A stretch of 64,000 bases of DNA from PALSA-505 sp035308365 (GTDB taxonomy: Bacteria > Actinomycetota > Actinomycetes > Streptosporangiales > Streptosporangiaceae). Below, one piece after another: positions 8,048 to 15,646 of this stretch (positions within the stretch are counted from its first letter, which is position 1; each line of letters starts with the position of its first letter). Location: assembly GCA_035308365.1 (NCBI GenBank), contig DATGGU010000076.1, positions 158,053 to 222,052 on the forward strand. Reading direction: 5' to 3'. The position numbers and the translations under genes were made by a program. The notes under the pieces are model-generated. The model did no database searches and had not been told where the DNA came from. It saw only the letters and a list, made by a program, of their open reading frames with translations.

Positions 8048-9049
8048 GTGGCTCAGCAGGGTTCAGGCCCCCCTCGATCCGGGCGGGCGCCTGCGCCGCG
8101 GGCGGGCGGCCGGCGAGGTTACTTTCCTGAGGTTCCGGAGGAGCCGGGACAGGACGAGGACTACCCGTCGTGGGTGATCCCGGACTCCATGCGCTCGCCC
8201 CGGCGCGCCGCTCCGCAGCGCCCGTCCGATCCCCGCCGGCCCGCGCCCCAGGATGACCCCTCGCAACTGGAACGCCAGGAAGGCCAGGGCTGGCCGCCCG
8301 TGCGGGACCCTGCCGGCGGCCGCCGGCGGCGCGGTTCCGGGCGTGCGCAGGCTACCCGTGCCCGGCGGACGAAGCGCCGGGTGGTCGTGTGGGGTGGCCT
8401 CGGGGCTGCGGCCGCGGCTATCGCCGCTCTCGTCGTCTTCCTGGTCTCCGGTGGCTCCGCGCCGGGCAACGCGGGAAACGACGGCTTCATCACCAGTTAC
8501 CAGCGGGGCGAGCTCAAGTCCGTGCCCAGCACCTGTGACTCGGTCTCCACCGGGACGCTGGGCCAGTACCTGCCGGGCAAGCTGGCGCAGGCTGTGCTGC
8601 CGGGGCTCGGCGGCAGTTCGGGCAACCAGTGCGCCTGGACGCTCGACCACAAGCCCATGTACCGGCTGCTCCAGGTGAGCGCGACTGCCTATGCGCCGAG
8701 CGGCCTGGCCTTCGGGAACGGCAGCGCGACCTCGGCCGCCGAGGACGCCTACGGTCAGGCCCTGCAGGCCCAACTGCATCCGCCACGCGGCACCCATCAG
8801 CCCAGGGCTCAGGTGACGACCCTGTCCGGGCTCGGCACGGCGGCGTTCAGCGGGTTCCAGGTGATCACCGTCGGTGGCGACAGGACCGACCGGGTCACCC
8901 TGGTGGTCAGGTTCCGCAACGTGATCATCGCCGTGCAGTTCAGCGGTCTCGACCACGCCAGGCAGGGTGGCTACGGGCCGGTCTCGCCCAGCCTGCTGCA
9001 GGCCGGAGCGGTCGCCGCGGCGAAGGACGTGCTGGCGAAGATCTCCTGA
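8048..9049 (+). CDS. Membrane-anchored protein with DUF3558-like extracellular domain
   Basis: About 333 residues. The first 110 are Pro/Arg/Gln-rich and look disordered and cytoplasmic. One membrane helix follows (VVVWGGLGAAAAAIAALVVF), then a ~190-residue outer domain with CDSVSTGTLGQYLPG and NQCAWTL. The paired cysteines and ylPG...CxW pattern resemble DUF3558-type exported domains; this match is by eye. GTG 8048 was preferred over the earlier in-frame ATG at 7991 because CCGGAGG lies at a proper distance (8035-8041). Function is unknown. Confidence 0.7.
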   Translation: MAQQGSGPPRSGRAPAPRAGGRRGYFPEVPEEPGQDEDYPSWVIPDSMRSPRRAAPQRPSDPRRPAPQDDPSQLERQEGQGWPPVRDPAGGRRRRGSGRAQATRARRTKRRVVVWGGLGAAAAAIAALVVFLVSGGSAPGNAGNDGFITSYQRGELKSVPSTCDSVSTGTLGQYLPGKLAQAVLPGLGGSSGNQCAWTLDHKPMYRLLQVSATAYAPSGLAFGNGSATSAAEDAYGQALQAQLHPPRGTHQPRAQVTTLSGLGTAAFSGFQVITVGGDRTDRVTLVVRFRNVIIAVQFSGLDHARQGGYGPVSPSLLQAGAVAAAKDVLAKIS

Positions 9050-9080
9050 GCACCCTGCTCACGGCGGATATGCCGGGCCT

Positions 9081-9175
9081 GTAACGGATTGCCCGGCTTT
9101 ATCATTCCGGATTCTTCACACCGTTACTAAATTGTTACCTCTTCGTCTCGCTTACTCGGCGCTATTGTCGGTAAC
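9081..9175 (+). promoter_or_regulatory. Repeated GTTAC/GTAAC motifs before the secreted-protein gene
   Basis: GTAACGG (9081-9087) and CCGTTAC (9121-9127) form an inverted pair. A second GTTAC at 9134-9138 makes GTTAC-N6-GTTAC, an 11-base direct repeat. A further GGTAAC occurs around 9169-9174. Direct repeats at one helical turn are typical of OmpR/PhoP-family response-regulator sites. The regulator is not identified. Confidence 0.4.
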
Positions 9176-9214
9176 TGACGATTTGGGGAGCGGTTTCCGG
9201 AAAGGAGTGACAAG

Positions 9215-10204
9215 TTGAACCGACCCAATTCGACTCCCTCACAACGAAGTGCTGGGCGTCGGCTGACCCTGGCCTGTGCTGCTGCCGCCCTGCTGGCAGG
9301 TGCGATGGCGGGCGCCGGCCCGGCTCAGGCGGCCAGCCATCCGGCCCCGCGGTCGTGCGGTGTCAGCGCGGTGGTGCACCTGCACGGCAAGGTGTTCCAC
9401 GTTCACATGTCCGGCCGGTTCGGCGTCGTCCCGATGAGGGGTCACTCGGCGCGGGTGAACCAGCCCTTCGGATCCTGCCGTTCGGGTTCCGTGAACCCGG
9501 CGGTGTCCGGCGTGCTGAACTATCAAGGTGGCGCGGTCGCCACCAACCCGGTTGTCTACCTGGACTTCTGGGGCAGCCAGTGGGACAGCGACCCAAACGG
9601 GGTCGAGAGTTACATGCAGAGTCTCTTCAGTGGCCTGGGGGACTCTAGTGACACCTGGTCCACGACGATGTCGCAGTACACCGATGGCAACGGCAACCCG
9701 ATCACGTTCAGCGGTTCGGTGCTGGGCGGGACCTGGGTTGACGACTCGGCACCCGCGCCGCAGTCGGCATCCCAGGCCGACCTCGCCGCCGAAGCCCAGA
9801 ACGCCGCGTCCGTCTTCGGCGTTTCCGGCCCGAACGTGGACATCTTCGTGCTGAGCCCGAGCGGCACCAACCCGGACGGGTTCCCCAACACCGGGTTCTG
9901 TGCCTGGCACGACTGGAACGGGACCAGCGCCTACACCAACATGCCCTACGTGCTGGACGCAGGTTCCGGCTGCGGCGCCAACTCCGTGCAGAACCAGCTC
10001 GACGGGTTCAGCATCGTCGGCGGGCACGAGTACGCCGAGGCGGTGACCGATCCGGTGCCACCGCAGGGTTGGTACGACACGACCGACAACGAGGAGATCG
10101 GTGACCTCTGCGCCTGGCAGAACCTGCAGGCCATCTCCTTCGACACCGGCACGTTCGCCATGCAGCCGCTGTGGAGTGACAACGACAACGGCTGCATCCA
10201 GTAG
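9215..10204 (+). CDS. Secreted protein with HExxE...TDP motif (putative metallohydrolase)
   Basis: The 329-residue product has a clear signal peptide: RRLTLACAAAALLAGAMAGA then AQA-A near residue 40. The start is TTG 9215, chosen because AAAGGAG lies 7 bases upstream. The mature part has VYLDFWGSQWDSDP, DIFVLSPSGTNPDG, and GGHEYAEAVTDPVPP followed by EIGDLCAW near the C-terminus. The HE and downstream E/D residues look metal-binding, as in secreted actinobacterial proteins of unresolved activity. I infer an extracellular hydrolase only weakly. A strong terminator follows directly. Confidence 0.6.
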   Translation: MNRPNSTPSQRSAGRRLTLACAAAALLAGAMAGAGPAQAASHPAPRSCGVSAVVHLHGKVFHVHMSGRFGVVPMRGHSARVNQPFGSCRSGSVNPAVSGVLNYQGGAVATNPVVYLDFWGSQWDSDPNGVESYMQSLFSGLGDSSDTWSTTMSQYTDGNGNPITFSGSVLGGTWVDDSAPAPQSASQADLAAEAQNAASVFGVSGPNVDIFVLSPSGTNPDGFPNTGFCAWHDWNGTSAYTNMPYVLDAGSGCGANSVQNQLDGFSIVGGHEYAEAVTDPVPPQGWYDTTDNEEIGDLCAWQNLQAISFDTGTFAMQPLWSDNDNGCIQ

Positions 10205-10217
10205 CCAGCACCAGCAC

Positions 10218-10257
10218 AGGCGCCCGGCCGGAGCCCCGCTTCTCCGGCCGGGCGCCT
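10218..10257 (+). terminator. Strong intrinsic hairpin after the secreted-protein gene
   Basis: A perfect 16-bp stem pairs AGGCGCCCGGCCGGAG (10218-10233) with CTCCGGCCGGGCGCCT (10242-10257) around an 8-base loop, 14 bases after the stop codon. There is no T-tract, which is usual for actinomycete terminators. Confidence 0.85.
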
Positions 10258-10370
10258 GCTGTGTGAACTCTTGACGGTGGCGCCGCCGGAGTAACAACCG
10301 GCACCATTGAGGCTAGATTTGGAATGTCATTCCATATGACGGAAAACCGTAAATCCCCTGACGAGCCCCG

Positions 10371-10534
10371 GATGTGGTTACCGAGCCCGAACAGGCGGAG
10401 CGTGCGGCCGGCCGCGCGGCGTGCACGACCTGATCATTGCCGCCCACGCTCTGCAAACCGACCGGATCATCCTCACCTTCGATGCGAATGCCCGCTTCGG
10501 CGACCTTCCCGGCGTCAGCGCAACCGAGCTCTGA
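10371..10534 (+). pseudogene. PIN-domain (VapC-type) toxin remnant
   Basis: From about 10418 to TGA 10532-10534 the frame reads GVHDLIIAAHALQTDRIIL then TFDANARFGDLPGV. This is the C-terminal third of a PIN nuclease, with the DxxIAAxAL and TxD metal-site motifs. The preceding EPEQAERAAGRA (from 10371) matches the upstream helix but is one frame off, so a frameshift lies near 10418. The N-terminal two thirds and any antitoxin are missing. It is too short and broken for routine gene calling. Confidence 0.7.
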
Positions 10535-10592
10535 GCATGGCCTGCCTGACTCTGGCCAGGCTGCCCCGCTGTATCACCTACGCTGGTCAACC

Positions 10593-11246
10593 GTGCTACT
10601 GCTTGCGTTCGACACCGCGACACCGGCCATCACGGCTGCTGTGTACGACGGCGAGCGTGTCCTTGCCGAATCCACCATTCTGGACGCCCGGCGCCATGGC
10701 GAGCTGCTCATGCCGTCCATCACCGGCGTGCTCGGCCAGGCCGGGGCGGCCATGCAGGACGTGACCGCCGTAGTGACCGGCACCGGTCCCGGGCCGTATA
10801 CGGGGCTGCGGGTCGGCGTGGTCACCGCCCGGGTGCTCGGCACCGCGCTGGATGTGCCTGTGTACGGGGTGTGCACGCTCGACGCTATCGCCCGGGCGGC
10901 GCTCGCCGCTGCGGCCGGCCGGGAGTTCCTCGTCGCGACCGACGCCCGGCGCAAGGAGGTCTACTGGGCGCGGTATACCGGCGACGGCCAGCGGATCGGC
11001 GGTCCGGCGGCCGGCCCTCCGGCTGGGCTGGGCACGGCCGGGCCGGTGGCTGGCGAGGGTCCCTGGCTTTATCCCGCTGATTTCGGTGAGCCGATCGAGC
11101 CTCGCTATCCGTCCGCGTCATGGCTGGCAATTTTGACAAAGGAACGGATGCAGGCTGGCCAGTCGCTCGGCCCGGCCGAGCCGCAGTATCTGCGCAGACC
11201 CGACGCCCAGGTACCCGGGCCGCCGAAGCGGGTGTCGGCGGCGTGA
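10593..11246 (+). CDS. tsaB: tRNA t6A biosynthesis protein TsaB
   Basis: TsaB is the inactive ASKHA-fold partner that dimerises with TsaD. The protein starts MLLLAFDTATPAITAAVYDG at GTG 10593. It has DARRHGELLMPSI and TGTGPGPYTGLRVGV, the family hallmark, then VATDARRKEVYWARY. The length is 217 residues. A longer in-frame extension upstream to 10437 reads through the PIN remnant and is not credible. The stop overlaps the rimI start (GTGA, 11243-11246), indicating translational coupling. Confidence 0.93.
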   Translation: MLLLAFDTATPAITAAVYDGERVLAESTILDARRHGELLMPSITGVLGQAGAAMQDVTAVVTGTGPGPYTGLRVGVVTARVLGTALDVPVYGVCTLDAIARAALAAAAGREFLVATDARRKEVYWARYTGDGQRIGGPAAGPPAGLGTAGPVAGEGPWLYPADFGEPIEPRYPSASWLAILTKERMQAGQSLGPAEPQYLRRPDAQVPGPPKRVSAA

Positions 11247-11752
11247 CCGTCACATTGCGCCCCCTGACCGAGGGTGACCTGCCGGCCGTGCTCGTCCTCG
11301 AACGGGAGCTTTTTGCCGAGGACGCCTGGACCAGGGAGATGTTCGCCGCCGAGATCGCCGGCCCGGCCAAGGGCCGGTTCTACCTGGTGGCCGAGGACGA
11401 CGGCCAGGTCGTCGGGTACACGGGCCTGCTCGCGCCGGCCGGCCGGCGGCCCGGTGGAAGCCAGGCCGACGTGCTCACGATGGCGGTCGCCACCGCCCAC
11501 TGGGGCCGGGGTATCGGGTCGGCGCTGCTCGACGCGCTGCTGGCCGAGGCGGCCAACCGGGGTTGTGTCGAGGTATTCCTCGAAGTCAGGGTGGACAACC
11601 CCCGGGCACAGGGGCTCTACGCCAAGTATGGATTCAGCCAGATCGGGCTGCGGCGCGGCTACTACCAGCCGAGTGGCACGGATGCGATCGTGATGCGCAA
11701 GCCTATTGACTCCGCGGCTTCGTCACCTGCTTCTCGGGAGGGACGGGCATGA
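11243..11752 (+). CDS. rimI: Ribosomal-protein-alanine N-acetyltransferase RimI
   Basis: This GNAT enzyme of 169 residues is the classical acetylase of the S18 N-terminus. It starts MTVTLRPLTEGDLPAVLVLE at GTG 11243. ERELFAEDAWTREMF, the acetyl-CoA loop VATAHWGRGIGSALL and LEVRVDNPRAQGLYAKYGF are typical of RimI. It overlaps tsaB by 4 bases and tsaD by 4 bases (ATGA). The tsaB-rimI-tsaD order is conserved in actinobacteria. Confidence 0.92.
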   Translation: MTVTLRPLTEGDLPAVLVLERELFAEDAWTREMFAAEIAGPAKGRFYLVAEDDGQVVGYTGLLAPAGRRPGGSQADVLTMAVATAHWGRGIGSALLDALLAEAANRGCVEVFLEVRVDNPRAQGLYAKYGFSQIGLRRGYYQPSGTDAIVMRKPIDSAASSPASREGRA

Positions 11753-12780
11753 CAGCGCCGCTGGTGCTAGGTATCGAGACATCCTGTGACGAGACCGGGG
11801 CTGGGCTCGTCCGCGGCCATGAACTGCTGGCAGACGCGGTGGCCTCCAGCGTGGACGAGCATGCCAGGTTCGGCGGGGTGGTGCCCGAGGTGGCCAGCCG
11901 GGCCCACCTGGAGGCGATGGTGCCCGCCGTCGAACGGGCGCTGGATATCGCCGGGGAGAAGCTGGCCGCGGTGGACGCGATCGCGGTGACGGCCGGGCCC
12001 GGGCTGGCCGGCGCCCTGCTGGTCGGGGTCGCGGCGGCGAAGGCATACGCGACCGCGCTGGGCAAGCCGCTCTACGGGGTCAACCACCTGGCCGCCCACG
12101 TCGCGGTGGACCAGCTCGAACACGGCCCGCTGCCCACCCCGGCGGTCGCCCTGCTGGTGTCCGGCGGCCATTCCTCGCTGCTGCTGGTGCCCGATGTCAC
12201 GGCCGAGGTGGTCCCGCTCGGCGCCACCATCGACGACGCGGCCGGTGAGGCCTACGACAAGGTGGCGCGGGTGCTGGGGATGCCGTTCCCCGGCGGGCCG
12301 CCCATCGACGCCGCGGCCAGGCTGGGCGACGGGTCGGCCATCGCCTTCCCCCGGGGTAAGTACCGGGACGCCACGCTCGATTTCTCCTTCGCCGGGCTCA
12401 AGACCGCGGTGGCGCGGTGGATAGAGGCACGCCAGGCCGCCGGGGAAGACGTGCCGGTGAACGACGTCGCCGCCTCGTTCCAGGAGTCGGTGGCGGACGT
12501 GCTCACCGCCAAGGCCGTAACGGCCTGCCAGCGCAACGGGGTACACGACCTGATCATCGGCGGCGGGGTGGCGGCCAACTCGCGGCTGCGCGCGCTGGCC
12601 GCCGAGCGCTGCGCCGCCGCCGGGATCCGGCTGCGGGTGCCCAGGCCCGGGCTGTGCACGGACAACGGCGCGATGGTGGCCGCGCTCGGCGCCGAGCTGC
12701 TGGCCAGGGACGTACCGCCGTCCCCGCTGGACATCCCGGCGGATTCGTCGCTGCCGGTCACCGACATTGTGGTTAGGTAA
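11749..12780 (+). CDS. tsaD: tRNA t6A threonylcarbamoyltransferase TsaD
   Basis: TsaD transfers the threonylcarbamoyl group to A37 of ANN-decoding tRNAs. The 343-residue protein starts at ATG 11749. It shows LGIETSCDETGAGLV, the metal-binding HLAAH near residue 110 with LLVSGGHSSLLLV, TIDDAAGEAYDKVARVLG, and GGGVAANSRLR with LCTDNGAMVA near the C-terminus. All expected motifs and the normal length are present. Confidence 0.97.
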   Translation: MTAPLVLGIETSCDETGAGLVRGHELLADAVASSVDEHARFGGVVPEVASRAHLEAMVPAVERALDIAGEKLAAVDAIAVTAGPGLAGALLVGVAAAKAYATALGKPLYGVNHLAAHVAVDQLEHGPLPTPAVALLVSGGHSSLLLVPDVTAEVVPLGATIDDAAGEAYDKVARVLGMPFPGGPPIDAAARLGDGSAIAFPRGKYRDATLDFSFAGLKTAVARWIEARQAAGEDVPVNDVAASFQESVADVLTAKAVTACQRNGVHDLIIGGGVAANSRLRALAAERCAAAGIRLRVPRPGLCTDNGAMVAALGAELLARDVPPSPLDIPADSSLPVTDIVVR

Positions 12781-12824
12781 CTATCCTGGATTCGGAACAC
12801 CGCGGCCCGGAGGGGATGAGTTCA

Positions 12825-13109
12825 ATGAGTTCGGCCGACGAGCAGCCGCCGGGCGAGTACTGGGATGACGAGGGCTTCGACATCAACGAGAGCCGGGTCG
12901 AGGTCGCCATCATGCCAGGGTCCAAGGAAGGCAGCGACCACGTCATCACGCTCCGGGACGGGGCGAACCCGAACAGCCCGACGCTGGTGTTCACCCCAGC
13001 CGAATGGGAAGCGTTCGTGGCCGGGGTCAGGGACGGCGAGTTCGACCTGGACGAAGACGGTTCGCTGGTAGACCTGCCCGAGTCCAGGGGCCAGGCCCAG
13101 GACGGCTAG
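12825..13109 (+). CDS. DUF397 domain protein
   Basis: A 94-residue acidic protein with VITLRDGANPNSPTLVFTPA and EWEAFVAGVRDGEFD, the DUF397 signature. ATG 12825 was chosen because GGAGGGG (12809-12815) is 9 bases away, too close for the ATG at 12816. DUF397 genes usually sit beside an XRE/DUF5753 regulator gene. Here it is an orphan between tsaD and groES, while a DUF5753-type XRE remnant lies far away near 57 kb. Its role is not known. Confidence 0.8.
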   Translation: MSSADEQPPGEYWDDEGFDINESRVEVAIMPGSKEGSDHVITLRDGANPNSPTLVFTPAEWEAFVAGVRDGEFDLDEDGSLVDLPESRGQAQDG

Positions 13110-13155
13110 CCAGCACACTTCGGGGGGAACCTGGGCAGGCGCGCAGCCCGTCGTG

Positions 13156-13184
13156 TTGACGGGACCGCGTGGCCTGGATAGTGT
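13156..13184 (+). promoter_or_regulatory. Putative groES-groEL promoter
   Basis: TTGACG (13156-13161) and TAGTGT (13179-13184) are separated by 17 bases, a good housekeeping sigma-factor promoter. Transcription would start close to 13191, inside the CIRCE operator that follows, which fits repression by HrcA. Confidence 0.65.
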
Positions 13185-13190
13185 TCGGGA

Positions 13191-13217
13191 CTAGCACTCG
13201 ATCGTGTAGAGTGCTAA
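13191..13217. promoter_or_regulatory. CIRCE element (HrcA operator)
   Basis: CTAGCACTC (13191-13199), a 9-base spacer, then GAGTGCTAA (13209-13217). This matches the consensus TTAGCACTC-N9-GAGTGCTAA with one mismatch at the first T. It lies 95 bases before groES and marks the operon as heat-shock regulated by HrcA. Confidence 0.97.
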
Positions 13218-13312
13218 TGCGACAAGGTTGGTCTGGCACCCGCGACGGCAGGCCGCCATGGTCGCCTCTCAACCCATGTCTCATAAGCCTTTCCGGAGGG
13301 GGAGGTCAGATC

Positions 13313-13624
13313 GTGACGACCGCCACCAAAGTTGTTCTTAAGCCGCTCGAAGACCGGATCGTGGTCCGTCCGCTTGAGGCGGAGCAGACCACGGCATCCG
13401 GTCTGGTAATCCCGGACACCGCCAAGGAGAAGCCCCAGGAGGGTGAGGTCCTTGCGGTGGGCCCCGGCCGTTTCGACGACGCCGGTGCCAAGCGGGTCCC
13501 TATGGATGTCAAAGTCGGTGACGTGGTGCTGTACAGCAAGTACGGCGGCACGGAGGTCAAGTACAGCGGCGAGGAGTACCTGGTGCTCTCTGCCCGCGAC
13601 GTACTCGCCATCATCGAGAAGTAG
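13313..13624 (+). CDS. groES: Co-chaperonin GroES
   Basis: A 103-residue Cpn10 that caps GroEL. The start is GTG 13313, preceded by GGAGGGGGAGG (13294-13304). VVLKPLEDRIVVRPLEAEQ, SGLVIPDTAKEKPQEG and the roof/mobile regions are intact, ending with EYLVLSARDVLAIIEK. The first gene of the CIRCE-controlled operon. Confidence 0.98.
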   Translation: MTTATKVVLKPLEDRIVVRPLEAEQTTASGLVIPDTAKEKPQEGEVLAVGPGRFDDAGAKRVPMDVKVGDVVLYSKYGGTEVKYSGEEYLVLSARDVLAIIEK

Positions 13625-13670
13625 TACACGGCGGGGCGGTGTCCGGTCGACGGCGCCGTATCCCGCAGTT

Positions 13671-13735
13671 ACCGCCCCGGGCTGCCCGGCCCCGGAAGTG
13701 ACCACTTCTGCGTGAACCGGGCAGGCCGGGGCGGT
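13671..13735 (+). promoter_or_regulatory. Nested hairpin between groES and groEL
   Basis: ACCGCCCCGGGCTGCCCGG (13671-13689) pairs with CCGGGCAGGCCGGGGCGGT (13717-13735) with one mismatch. The loop contains a second hairpin, GAAGTG-AC-CACTTC. This very stable structure could attenuate transcription or process the mRNA so that groES and groEL are made in different amounts. Confidence 0.65.
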
Positions 13736-13782
13736 CGCATGATGCCTGACAGAGCCAATTTGGATGGGAGTCCGAGGTCCGG

Positions 13783-15411
13783 ATGACCAAGATCATTGCA
13801 TTTGACGTGGACGCGCGGCGCTCGCTCGAGCGCGGCGTGAACCGCCTCGCCGACGCCGTCAAGGTGACCCTGGGCCCGCGCGGGCGCAACGTGGTCATAG
13901 ACAAGAAGTGGGGCGCCCCGACCATTACCAACGACGGCGTCACGGTCGCCCGTGAGGTGGAACTGGAAGAGCCGTACGAGAACCTCGGTGCCCAGCTCGC
14001 CAAGGAAGTGGCCACCAAGACGAACGACGTGGCCGGCGACGGCACGACGACGGCGACCGTGCTCGCCCAGGCGATGGTCCGCGAGGGCCTGCGCTCGGTG
14101 GCGGCCGGGGCCAGCCCGATCTCGCTGAAGCGGGGCATCGACGCTGCCGCCCAGGAGGTGTCCGAGCGGTTGCTGAAGGCAGCCCGCCCGGTGACCGAGC
14201 GGAAGGACATCGCGCACGTCGCCACCATCTCGGCCCAGGACGAGAACATCGGCAGCCTGATTGCCGAGGCCTTCGACAAGGTCGGCAAGGACGGCGTCAT
14301 CACCGTCGAAGAGTCGCAGACCATGGGCCTGGAGCTGGAGTTCACCGAGGGACTTCAGTTCGACAAGGGTTACATCTCCCCGTACTTCGTCACCGACCAG
14401 GAGCGGATGGAGGCGGTCCTCGAGGACGCCTACGTGCTGCTGCACTCCAGCAAGATCTCCTCGATGTCCGACTTCCTGCCCATCCTGGAGAAGGTCGCCC
14501 AGGCCAAGAAGCCGATGCTGGTGGTGGCCGAGGACGTGGACGGCGAAGCGCTGTCCACGCTGGTGGTCAACAAGATCCGCGGCCTGCTCCAGGTGGTCGC
14601 GGTGAAGGCGCCAGGCTTCGGTGACCGGCGCAAGGCCATGATCGCCGACATGGCGGTGCTGACCGGCAGCCAGGTGATCAGCGAGGAACTGGGCTTGGAG
14701 CTGGAGCGGACCGACCTGGACATGCTGGGCCGGGCCCGCCGGATCGTGGTGACCAAGGACACCACCACGATCGTGGACGGCGCCGGCGATCACGCGGCGA
14801 TCCAGGACCGGATCCGCCAGATCCGCACCGAGATCGACAACACCGACTCCGACTGGGACCGGGAGAAGCTGCAGGAGCGGCTGGCCAAGCTGTCCGGCGG
14901 CGTCTGCGTGCTGAAGGCCGGGGCGGCCACCGAGGTCGAGCTGAAGGAGAAGAAGCACCGGCTCGAGGACGCCATCTCGGCCACCAGGGCGGCCATCGAG
15001 GAAGGCATCATCGCCGGCGGCGGCGCCATGCTGGTTCAGGTCGCGGCCACCCTCGGTGACCTCGGCCGGACCGGGGACGAGGCGACCGGCGTGCGCGTGG
15101 TGCGCGAGGCGCTGAGCGAGCCCTGCAAGTGGATCGCCCTGAACGCCGGGGCCGAGGGTTCGGTTGTCGTCTCCAAGGTGGCCGGCCTCAGCGAGGGCAG
15201 CGGCTTCAACGCGGCCACCGGCGAGTACGGCGACCTGCTGGCCCAGGGTGTCATGGACCCGGTCAAGGTGACCCGCTCGGCCGTGCAGAACGCCGGGTCC
15301 ATCGCGGGCATGCTGCTCACCACCGAGGTGCTTATCGTGGACAAGCCGGAGGAGGAGACGCCGGCCGGTCACGGTCACTCGCACGGCCATGGACACGGCC
15401 ACGCTCACTGA
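13783..15411 (+). CDS. groEL: Chaperonin GroEL (GroEL1 type, His-rich C-terminus)
   Basis: The 60-kDa chaperonin of 542 residues shows KVTLGPRGRNVVIDKKWGAP, VAGDGTTTATVLAQAM and the apical and equatorial domains at normal positions. The tail is GHGHSHGHGHGHAH instead of the Gly-Met repeats of a housekeeping GroEL. In actinobacteria this marks GroEL1, encoded with groES, with the Gly-Met form usually elsewhere. The His cluster can bind metal ions. The start ATG 13783 has GGGAG and GAGG upstream. Confidence 0.98.
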   Translation: MTKIIAFDVDARRSLERGVNRLADAVKVTLGPRGRNVVIDKKWGAPTITNDGVTVAREVELEEPYENLGAQLAKEVATKTNDVAGDGTTTATVLAQAMVREGLRSVAAGASPISLKRGIDAAAQEVSERLLKAARPVTERKDIAHVATISAQDENIGSLIAEAFDKVGKDGVITVEESQTMGLELEFTEGLQFDKGYISPYFVTDQERMEAVLEDAYVLLHSSKISSMSDFLPILEKVAQAKKPMLVVAEDVDGEALSTLVVNKIRGLLQVVAVKAPGFGDRRKAMIADMAVLTGSQVISEELGLELERTDLDMLGRARRIVVTKDTTTIVDGAGDHAAIQDRIRQIRTEIDNTDSDWDREKLQERLAKLSGGVCVLKAGAATEVELKEKKHRLEDAISATRAAIEEGIIAGGGAMLVQVAATLGDLGRTGDEATGVRVVREALSEPCKWIALNAGAEGSVVVSKVAGLSEGSGFNAATGEYGDLLAQGVMDPVKVTRSAVQNAGSIAGMLLTTEVLIVDKPEEETPAGHGHSHGHGHGHAH

Positions 15412-15435
15412 GCGTGCTCCTAGGTGATCACAAAG

Positions 15436-15479
15436 GACACCCCAGTCAGTTACTATCGGTAGCTGACTGGGGTGTCTTT
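15436..15479 (+). terminator. Intrinsic terminator after groEL
   Basis: GACACCCCAGTCAG (15436-15449) pairs perfectly with CTGACTGGGGTGTC (15463-15476) around a 13-base loop. A short TTT follows. It ends the groES-groEL transcript. Confidence 0.88.
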
Positions 15480-15605
15480 ATGCTCAACGTCACGGCCGGC
15501 CGGGGGATTCAGGCGACGGCAGAGCCTGCACCGGCGCTGGGACTGGAGTTTTTATTGGGCCTGGCAGCGATAGTTGTCGTCTACCTGGGCATCATGCCTT
15601 TGTGA
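15480..15605 (+). CDS. Candidate 41-residue membrane peptide
   Basis: An ORF from ATG 15480 to TGA 15605 encodes MLNVTAGRGIQATAEPAPAL followed by a strongly hydrophobic segment (FLLGLAAIVVVYLGIMPL) at the C-terminus, one potential membrane helix. It begins directly after the groEL terminator, so it would need its own promoter. No clear ribosome-binding site is visible apart from the G-rich terminator arm. No homologue is recognised. It may be a real small protein or chance. Confidence 0.3.
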   Translation: MLNVTAGRGIQATAEPAPALGLEFLLGLAAIVVVYLGIMPL

Positions 15606-15646
15606 CGGAGGGATGCATTGCCGGGCGCACGCTCCCGGGGGAGAGC

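Noticed and set aside
10324..10764. A 146-codon plus-strand frame over the PIN relic and tsaB start.
   Set aside because: The translation is Arg/Pro/Ser-rich and out of frame with both the PIN motifs and tsaB.
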